Below the pieces are notes generated by a model, which was not told where the DNA came from, searched no databases, and saw only the letters and a program-made list of their open reading frames with translations. From Oxalobacter aliiformigenes (lineage in GTDB: Bacteria; Pseudomonadota; Gammaproteobacteria; Burkholderiales; Burkholderiaceae_D): a stretch of DNA of 64,000 nt. The position numbers and the translations under genes were made by a program. The stretch covers positions 1,302,001 through 1,366,000 of the forward strand of contig NZ_CP098252.1 in assembly GCF_027116575.1 (NCBI RefSeq). The letters are read 5' to 3'. Shown here one piece after another: positions 53,733 through 61,205 of this stretch (the stretch's first letter is position 1; each line of letters starts with the position of its first letter).

Positions 53733-56700
53733 GCCTTTTTCTCCTTCTGCGCTCGTACCTGCTGTCCGAACAGCCGGTCTGCCGCCTCGATCACATGCCG
53801 TCCGGGCTTGTGGAAAAACACGCCGGAAGGAGAGCCGTCCGCTTGCCGCCACGCGGGGCGTACTCCCCGGACAAACAGATAAAACACGCCGCCGAAATGC
53901 CGGTCGTAGTCGTATTTTGGCATTCTCGACGCCAGATAACGGTGCAACGCGACCGTATAAAGCAAATATTGCCAGTGGTAACCGTGTTCCGTCATGGCCT
54001 GGTCAATTCTGGCGGTACAGTAATCTTCCTGCCGGTATCCGAGATGATTCGACTTCCAGTCCAGCAGCCAGAACCGGCCGTCCGCCTCGAAAACCAGATC
54101 GACGAAACCGTTCAGATATGCCGTCATGTCGTCAAAAACCAGTTGAGGTACGGCATAGCCGAACCGTTTCGCCAGCTGGTTCATTTTTCCGGCCGACAGG
54201 GGTGCCGACGAAAGGCAGAAAGGCCATTCCACCAGCTTGTGCCCGTTTTCCACCGTATTCAACATGATCCCTCCGGGCAGAGGTGTCGCCATGACATTTT
54301 CCAGCATGTCAAGCGCCATCGACTGGCAGGCATCCCCGGCGGTTTCCGGACGGAACGGAAACTGCCCGTCCACTTCCTGCGGATATCGCGACAGGGCGGT
54401 TCGGGCAGCCGCTTCCCATGTCGTCCTGTCGGTAAAATCGGCATGTTCGAACACGGCATGCAGACAGCTTCCGGCATAAGTGCCTTTCGGAAACAGCAGA
54501 ATGTCATCCTCTTTCAGGAAAGCGGGGAGTTCCCCGCCGGATACCGGCGTTTCTCCGGTGGCTATCCGCTCGTCATGGTCGCCTGTTTCCGTTTCATCCA
54601 CGGCATTGCGTATCAGACCGCTGAAACTGTTCATCCGCCAGCGGATGTCCAGCGTTTTCGCAAATGTTCTGGCCGACAGGATTTCCGTTTCTTTGTCGTT
54701 TTCGCCGACCGTCCGGTACACAGGGGAGGGCAGCCCGATCACCCGGATGTGCGGAGAGCGGGCTTCGAGCGCTTTCCAGGCATCGCCGATTTCCCCCGTT
54801 TCGGGCAGTAAAACCGTCTCCGCCTTTTTTCCGTTATTGCCCGAGAGCCAGTCTTCCGGAGAAAAGCCGTTTCCGGCCACCAGCCAGTTCAGAAGGCTTT
54901 TGCGCGACTGTGTGGCATTATTGCGGAACGTATAGCAGCCTGCCACCAGATAACAGCGATGGATCGCCCGTGTCAGCGCCACGTAAATCAGGCGCATCAT
55001 TTCAGCTGCCTGTTCGGTGTTCATCCGTTTTTTGACGATCTGCCCGTCCGTTTCGGATAGCGGCCGGTAATCGATCACCGTTTCATCTCCGTCGTGATAC
55101 TCGATTCCGTCTCCGCCTCTTCCCGCGTTTTTCGGCTGGTTGTCCCAGAGCAGGGGACAGAAAACAAAGGGGAATTCCAGTCCTTTGGAACGGTGCATGG
55201 TCATCACCTGAACCAGATTCCGGTCGGTTTCGAGCCGCAATTCCGCTTCTTCCGCACGGTGGTCGTTTTCGCGTTGCAAGGTGTACCAGCGCATCAGCGA
55301 ATCCGGTGCGCTTTTCGATTCATCCTCCCGGCTGACGAGTTCGGCCAGATGCCGCAAATTGGTCACGCGCCGTTCCCCGTCAGGCAAGGCCAGCAACCGG
55401 GCTACCACTTTTTCCCGGTCGAAAAGCCAGCGCAACGCATAACCGGCCCCGTGACCCAGCCATGCCCGCCGATATTGTCCGAAACGTTCGAGAAGTCCGG
55501 ACAGGCCCGCTTCATCATCGGCGAGCGCTTCGACGGCAGCCGAGTCCAGCCCCATCATTTCCGTCGAAACCGCCGCCATCAGAAGCGGTTCGTCTTCCGG
55601 CGTCATCATGGCATGCAGCACGCATTCCAGTTCCTGCGCCTCCCGGGAATGGAAAACGCTGTCCTGCGAAAACGATACACTGCCGATGCCACGGTTCACC
55701 AATGCCTCGCGTATTAGCGCCGCTTCATTGTGGCTCCGGACCAGAACGGCCATATCACCCGCGCCGACAGGCCGCCCGTCAAGCGTGCAGGTTCCGTTTC
55801 GGCCGGCCTGTATCAGGCGGGCGATTTCATCGGCTACCGCCTCGACAGACTGCCTGAGTGCATCGGACCGTGCGGGCGGTCCGTTTTCCGTCTCCGGCAG
55901 CATCCAGATACGCATGCTCTCCGTTTCCTTTCCGGCGTTACCGGATTCATCGCGCAAATGCGGCAAGGCACGGTTTCCCGACCGTACCGGCACGAAATCC
56001 AGACCATCCTGCATGAAGGCCCGTTCATTGACGGAAAACAGGGTATTGCAGGCATCGATCAGCCCGGGAACCGAACGGTGGTTTTCCATCAGCGTAAAAC
56101 GGGCGTCAAGCCGTTTCCGGGCAGCCAGATACGTATGAAGATCGGCATTGCGGAAACTGTAAATAGCCTGTTTCGGATCGCCGACGAGAAAAACCGGCTT
56201 ATCCGATTCCCCGTAAATAGCGGAAAAAATCGCGTACTGGAGCGGATCGGTATCCTGGAATTCGTCGATCAGCGCGGCAGGGAAGTGTTTTCTGACCGCT
56301 TCTGCCAGCCAGGGCATGTCCGGATCGTGCAACGCCTCGTAAAGATTGCACAGCATGTCGTCGAAAGCGATGGTGCGCCGTTCGCGCTTTTTTTCCTTCA
56401 GCGAATCCCCGGCTTCCGCCAGAAAACGTTTCAGCAGGCCATAACGGGCGGCTTCCAGTTCCGTTTCCACCTCCCGGCAGGTTTCGGCGAGCATCTCCGC
56501 CAGACGGAAAAACGGATGTTGCGGCATTTCCCGGTTTTTTCTCGTGCTTTTGGCCAGTTTCGAGGCGGTCATATGACCGGTCTTGTCCTTCTCGCCGATC
56601 ATTGCCAGCGCATCGCCCGTGGCAAAAAGTCTGTCGAAAGCGGCGGCGGCACTATCGATATACGGTATCCGGTAACTTGTTTTGTTCAACGTACCGTCGG

Positions 56701-57460
56701 CGCATTTCTCTTTCAGCAGGGTCATTACCGTTTCTTTTTCCGCCGTCCAGCACGCCGACGCTTCTGCAAAAACGGTTTCCAGCCTGCCGATGGTCTCCTG
56801 TACCGTTTCTGCCTGTGCGGTATCGGCCGTATCGGGCCATTTCACGGTGGCCAGCGGCTTTTTCAGATGTTGCCGCAACTGTGTGGCCAGTCTGTCCGGA
56901 GTGAACCGTTTCTGTTCCAGCCAGCCCGAAAACGCGGGGGAGAACCGGCCGCCGGCAACATGCCGGCGCCAGAAATCGTTGACCGCTTCCTGTACCAGTT
57001 CCGAATCGTCCGTTTCCGCCTTTACGGCGAATGCCTGTCCCGAGGAAAAAGCCGAGAGGGCCAATGCCCGCTGGCAGAAACTGTGAATGGTGAAAATAGC
57101 CGCCTGATCGAACGAACAGAAAGCCAGCCGCAGAATGCCGGCCATGTCTTCACGAGTACGGCCTTCGGCAAAGAGCCGCTCCAGCAAGGCACTGGCGAAT
57201 TCATCGCCGGTTGAAATCCCGCGTCCTTCCAGATATGCCAGTGCGGCGGCAATCCGGTTCCTGATGCGATCGCGCAATTCATCTGTCGCCGCCCGTGTGA
57301 AGGTCACGACCAGAATATCTTTCACTTCCAGCCGTTTTTCCAGCAAAAACCGCAGATAAAGACCGCCGATATTCCACGTCTTGCCCGTTCCGGCCGATGC
57401 CTCGACCAGTGTCCAGCCGTCCAGAGGACAGGAGAGTACGTCGAATTCATTCTCCTTCAT
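53729..57460 (-). CDS. recB: Exodeoxyribonuclease V subunit beta, RecB
   Basis: The protein has 1243 residues. The N-terminal UvrD-type helicase has ASAGTGKT at 21-28, LIDEFQDTDPLQY as motif II, GDPKQAIYSFR as motif III and MHRSKGLEFPFVF as motif V. The C-terminal nuclease has FWLLDWKSNHLG with the catalytic D-x-K. It is the 3'-5' motor and the only nuclease of RecBCD, processing double-strand ends for RecA and destroying phage DNA. The ATG at 57460 follows CAGGAGAAACGC and lies 14 bp inside recC. Confidence 0.96.
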   Translation of the reverse strand: MKENEFDVLSCPLDGWTLVEASAGTGKTWNIGGLYLRFLLEKRLEVKDILVVTFTRAATDELRDRIRNRIAAALAYLEGRGISTGDEFASALLERLFAEGRTREDMAGILRLAFCSFDQAAIFTIHSFCQRALALSAFSSGQAFAVKAETDDSELVQEAVNDFWRRHVAGGRFSPAFSGWLEQKRFTPDRLATQLRQHLKKPLATVKWPDTADTAQAETVQETIGRLETVFAEASACWTAEKETVMTLLKEKCADGTLNKTSYRIPYIDSAAAAFDRLFATGDALAMIGEKDKTGHMTASKLAKSTRKNREMPQHPFFRLAEMLAETCREVETELEAARYGLLKRFLAEAGDSLKEKKRERRTIAFDDMLCNLYEALHDPDMPWLAEAVRKHFPAALIDEFQDTDPLQYAIFSAIYGESDKPVFLVGDPKQAIYSFRNADLHTYLAARKRLDARFTLMENHRSVPGLIDACNTLFSVNERAFMQDGLDFVPVRSGNRALPHLRDESGNAGKETESMRIWMLPETENGPPARSDALRQSVEAVADEIARLIQAGRNGTCTLDGRPVGAGDMAVLVRSHNEAALIREALVNRGIGSVSFSQDSVFHSREAQELECVLHAMMTPEDEPLLMAAVSTEMMGLDSAAVEALADDEAGLSGLLERFGQYRRAWLGHGAGYALRWLFDREKVVARLLALPDGERRVTNLRHLAELVSREDESKSAPDSLMRWYTLQRENDHRAEEAELRLETDRNLVQVMTMHRSKGLEFPFVFCPLLWDNQPKNAGRGGDGIEYHDGDETVIDYRPLSETDGQIVKKRMNTEQAAEMMRLIYVALTRAIHRCYLVAGCYTFRNNATQSRKSLLNWLVAGNGFSPEDWLSGNNGKKAETVLLPETGEIGDAWKALEARSPHIRVIGLPSPVYRTVGENDKETEILSARTFAKTLDIRWRMNSFSGLIRNAVDETETGDHDERIATGETPVSGGELPAFLKEDDILLFPKGTYAGSCLHAVFEHADFTDRTTWEAAARTALSRYPQEVDGQFPFRPETAGDACQSMALDMLENVMATPLPGGIMLNTVENGHKLVEWPFCLSSAPLSAGKMNQLAKRFGYAVPQLVFDDMTAYLNGFVDLVFEADGRFWLLDWKSNHLGYRQEDYCTARIDQAMTEHGYHWQYLLYTVALHRYLASRMPKYDYDRHFGGVFYLFVRGVRPAWRQADGSPSGVFFHKPGRHVIEAADRLFGQQVRAQKEKKA

Positions 57461-60400
57461 GCGTTTCTCCTGTTTTATGCGCGAAAAACGGCCCGAAAAC
57501 CCGTCCGGCCAGATCGGCGAATTCCCCGTCAACCGGATTGTCCACACCTCTCATCGCCAGACGGTTGAACACATCGTTTTCGCCATCGTTCGATTCCCGC
57601 CACATATCTGCCGCCTTGTCCAGACGATGGCCGTTACTGATATATTCCCATGCCGGACGTGGAAAAAAATGCAAGGGCCGGCAAAGCCCCGTCCGGTAGA
57701 TCGCCACCAGATCACGCAACCGTTCCTCAGCATCTTCAACCGGCCCCAGTTCGGTTTTTTCATCCCGGAAATGCCAGACGGAACGACAGAGAATCCCCTC
57801 AGGCCGGCACGCATTCAGAAACAGGTGCCGGATCCATCCGTCCAGAAAATCCCAGGGAGAACCGTTGTCGTACCGGTACCGGACGAGTCCGTTTTCCCGC
57901 AAGCCGGTCAGGGTGCCTGACAATCGCCAGTATTCCCCTTCGAAATCGAATTCCAGTGTCCGGCCGACCGGCCCGGCCAGTCCGCTTTCCAGATCGGCCG
58001 ACAGACTGCGTGCATAGGCACCCAGTGCCATCAGTTCGCTTTTCAGGCGGTCCGTCCCCAGATGTCCTGACGGAAACTCGTTGCCCGCCAGCGCCGCTTT
58101 CCCGATCCTGCCGGGAGAGATGTTTTCCAGATACAGCGGCAAAAGCCGGTCGGCCAGCTTGCGCCGTGCACTCCGGTCCACGACAAAAGGTTCATCCGCC
58201 GGCAAGTCCTCCTCCGTTCCCTGAAAACCGATTCCGAGCCGTCGCTGTAACAGATAGCGGGCAGGGTGGCGGAAAAAACGGATCAGATCGTCCAGTAAAA
58301 CCTGTCGCCAGGATTCATCCGGCGCATGAAGCGCTTTCGTGAAAAACGGTAGCCCGGCATGGATGATTCTCTCATCCCCGTCGTTTTCATTATCGAAACC
58401 TTTTTCCGGGATTTTCGACGCAACTTCCTTTTTTGACTGGATTTTTCCGATACCGGCATTTAAGGCCGCACACAGATCGGAACGGAAACTGGCCAGCCGT
58501 TCCCCACCTTTTCCATTGAAGTAAGCGGCCGAAAACGGCTGGAGCGGATGTTCGGTGACCAGACGGTCGTACGCTGTTTTCAGGCTTTTCTCATCGGGAC
58601 TTTCCGCCATCGCGGGAACCAGAACATCCAGCAATTCGGCGATCAGCACCGAAGGCGGCCTGACGGAATTGTCCCGGATGTTTTTTCCCGAATATCCCAG
58701 ATACAGACTCTTGCGTGCCGACAGTACCAGATCGAGAAACACGTTCCTGTCCGTATCGCGCAGCAACCGGTCGTTTTTGCGGGGCGCCAGCTGGATCAGA
58801 TCGAATTCTTCCGGCCGCACGTCGGCCGGATAAATCCCGTCGTTCAGCCCGATCGCGAATACATGATCAAAGGGCAAACCGCGCAGACTGTCCATCGGCG
58901 CGAATGTCACGGCGCCAGCCGGAACGCTTCCTTCCCCCGCGCCTTCCAGCGCCCGTTCCAGTGCATGGCGGGCGATAGCAAACCCCGTTTCGAACGTATC
59001 GGACGCTTCCGCCATGATCTCATGCAGTCTGGCGATCCGCGAGCGGACTTCCCGGTCGGCATCCAGCGTCTCAGGCGTCACCGTCACGAAAGTATCCAGC
59101 ACATCGCACCAGCACTGCATCCAGCCAGCAGGCGTTCTGGCCGGAGACAGATCGCGTTTCAGTTGCCGGACGGCTTCGACAAACCGCCACAGCTGGCCCA
59201 GAGCGGCCGAACGGGAACCCGAAGCATGTCCCGCCGGCAAGCGGCCATCGACCGGCAACCGTTTCCTGTCAGGCAGCGCGTAGGCCAGAAACAACCTGTG
59301 CAGCCCGTCATGAAAAGTGTGGCTGTCGTCTGGCGGCAGATCGAATTCCTCCTTGTGGGAACCGTCCAGTGCCCAGCAGATACCGGCATCGTCCAGCCAG
59401 CGGCGAAGCGTTTTCAGATCGTCGCCGAAACCGAACGTGGTGCCGATTTCCGGCAGCATCAGCACATCCATCACCCCGGTCGCCGAAAAACGGGAAGACG
59501 CCAGCGACAGTACATCGAGCAGGGCATGTGCCACCGGGTTGATACGGCTGTTCCGGCGACCGGTAATGACATAAGGAATGCGCGTACCCGAACCGCTGTG
59601 GCTGAAAACCGCCTCGATCATCGGAGCCGCTTCATCCAGATCGGGCATCACGACCAGAACATCCGAAGGATCGGGAGAATCTTCCGAAGCGAAGCGCCTC
59701 AACAGCTGGTCGTGCAGGATTTCGATTTCCCGCATCAGCGAATGTGCCACATGGATTTCCATACTGCCGTCTTCCCCGAGATGCGACAGGGAACCGGGTT
59801 CCGGTTCCGCCAGATCCAGAATGGCATCCTGTATATGCGAGAGAACCGTTTCAGGCTGCCCGGCTTGTGCAGTGGAAACGAAGCCGTCGTTTTCCCGCCC
59901 GAACGGTTCCAGTTGCGTCAGCATCAGATCGAGCGTGGCACGGTTCTGTTTTCCCCAGGAAGCGAGCAGGCGGTTGCCGGTTTCGTGATAAAGATCCTGC
60001 TGGCGGTTGGCCAGCCACGCCAGCCGTCTGCTGTCGACGATCTCGAACCAGTATTCCCTGCACGGATTGATGACATACAGTTCAATATCCACCCACTTGC
60101 CCAGTCGGCGAAGCATTTCGATATACTGCGGCGCGACGGACGGTTCACAAAAAAGGTGCACCCGCTTCGGCAAGCGGGCCGCCGCCTTTTCGCCGTCCTG
60201 ATCCAGTATCGAGAAAAAACGTGCGACAGGATCGCGCTCGAGCGTTCCGGTTTCTTCCGCGATTTTCCGCCACAAGGCAGCCTGCCAGGCCTGATCGTCC
60301 CGTGCCGCCGCCTGTCTCGGATGGTCATGCCGGACAATATCGGCCATTTCCCCGCCAGCCCAGACTTCCAGCCATTCCGGCCGGTAAAGCACATATCGCT

Positions 60401-60797
60401 CGAAAAGCGCCGCCACCCGGCAAGCGAGATCGAAACGCATGACGTCGTCACAGCGTGCGAGATACGCCGCCAGTCTCGGATATGCCTTTGCAAAACCGGG
60501 TTCCTCGAGAAACCGCAGGATCCGCCAGGACAGGACAGAGGAAGAAAAAGGCGACGTCTCGCCGACCTCGACCAGCGATCCGATCTGCTGCCAGAGCCAT
60601 TGCGCCAGAAACGGGAATGTCACATTGGCGCACACACCATACATATCGGCAATGGCCAGCATCAGTTTCCGTTTCACGGCGGCGCTGGGCACAATCACCT
60701 GATCCGGCGTGAAAACGGAAGCCGGACGCTCTGCCAGATTTTCGCAAAGCATCTGCAACAGGACTTCAAAACGGTTGGACTGGTTCAGGTTCAGCAT
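57447..60797 (-). CDS. recC: Exodeoxyribonuclease V subunit gamma, RecC
   Basis: The 1116-residue protein begins MLNLNQSNRFEVLLQML, the RecC signature start. It keeps the degenerate helicase fold that reads the Chi sequence rather than hydrolysing ATP. Other landmarks are VIVPSAAVKRKLML near residue 45, VLVVMPDLDEAAPMIEAVF, PFDHVFAIGLNDGIYP and LYLGYSGKNIRDN. It splits DNA strands and recognises Chi. It heads the operon. A protease gene (ptrA) that separates recC and recB in enterics is absent. Confidence 0.95.
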   Translation of the reverse strand: MLNLNQSNRFEVLLQMLCENLAERPASVFTPDQVIVPSAAVKRKLMLAIADMYGVCANVTFPFLAQWLWQQIGSLVEVGETSPFSSSVLSWRILRFLEEPGFAKAYPRLAAYLARCDDVMRFDLACRVAALFERYVLYRPEWLEVWAGGEMADIVRHDHPRQAAARDDQAWQAALWRKIAEETGTLERDPVARFFSILDQDGEKAAARLPKRVHLFCEPSVAPQYIEMLRRLGKWVDIELYVINPCREYWFEIVDSRRLAWLANRQQDLYHETGNRLLASWGKQNRATLDLMLTQLEPFGRENDGFVSTAQAGQPETVLSHIQDAILDLAEPEPGSLSHLGEDGSMEIHVAHSLMREIEILHDQLLRRFASEDSPDPSDVLVVMPDLDEAAPMIEAVFSHSGSGTRIPYVITGRRNSRINPVAHALLDVLSLASSRFSATGVMDVLMLPEIGTTFGFGDDLKTLRRWLDDAGICWALDGSHKEEFDLPPDDSHTFHDGLHRLFLAYALPDRKRLPVDGRLPAGHASGSRSAALGQLWRFVEAVRQLKRDLSPARTPAGWMQCWCDVLDTFVTVTPETLDADREVRSRIARLHEIMAEASDTFETGFAIARHALERALEGAGEGSVPAGAVTFAPMDSLRGLPFDHVFAIGLNDGIYPADVRPEEFDLIQLAPRKNDRLLRDTDRNVFLDLVLSARKSLYLGYSGKNIRDNSVRPPSVLIAELLDVLVPAMAESPDEKSLKTAYDRLVTEHPLQPFSAAYFNGKGGERLASFRSDLCAALNAGIGKIQSKKEVASKIPEKGFDNENDGDERIIHAGLPFFTKALHAPDESWRQVLLDDLIRFFRHPARYLLQRRLGIGFQGTEEDLPADEPFVVDRSARRKLADRLLPLYLENISPGRIGKAALAGNEFPSGHLGTDRLKSELMALGAYARSLSADLESGLAGPVGRTLEFDFEGEYWRLSGTLTGLRENGLVRYRYDNGSPWDFLDGWIRHLFLNACRPEGILCRSVWHFRDEKTELGPVEDAEERLRDLVAIYRTGLCRPLHFFPRPAWEYISNGHRLDKAADMWRESNDGENDVFNRLAMRGVDNPVDGEFADLAGRVFGPFFAHKTGETHEGE

Positions 60798-61023
60798 GCA
60801 GAAAAAAGACCGGAAAAGGATAGCTGAGAAAAGAATAAGCAGAAGCCGGACCGGATATCTCCCGAATCCACAGGAAAAATATTATAACGTACCGTCCGTG
60901 AAACGACTGCGAAAGGGACAACGGAGGCAAAAAAGGAAAAAATGTCCATTTTGAAACGGGCGTTTGCCGAGTCGCCGGAAAAAACAGAAGGAAACAGAAA
61001 ATTTGCTAAAAAGAAACGACTAC

Positions 61024-61194
61024 TAAGAAGTATTAATAGATGTCCCGAAAAAAATAAACCCTATAAGTTTCAAAGATTAATACTTTTTCAAGTATTTGTT
61101 AATACGGAACTTTGCGGTAATGAACATATGAGAAAGCATTAACTTGTTGATTGTAAAAAATTTTTTTGCAATTAAGATCTGTTAATACTTCTTA
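61024..61194. repeat. Candidate invertible promoter segment of AT3 (13-bp inverted repeats)
   Basis: TAAGAAGTATTAA at 61024-61036 is the exact reverse complement of TTAATACTTCTTA at 61182-61194. Allowing one mismatch the match extends to 18 bp (61024-61041 and 61177-61194). The proximal arm is 11 bp upstream of the AT3 start and reads TTAATACTTCTTAA. Three TTAA boxes lie exactly 10 bp apart at 61172, 61182 and 61192. The rest of 60798-61205 is AT-rich and shows no gene. Confidence 0.55.
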
Positions 61195-61205
61195 ACAGAC
61201 ATAAA

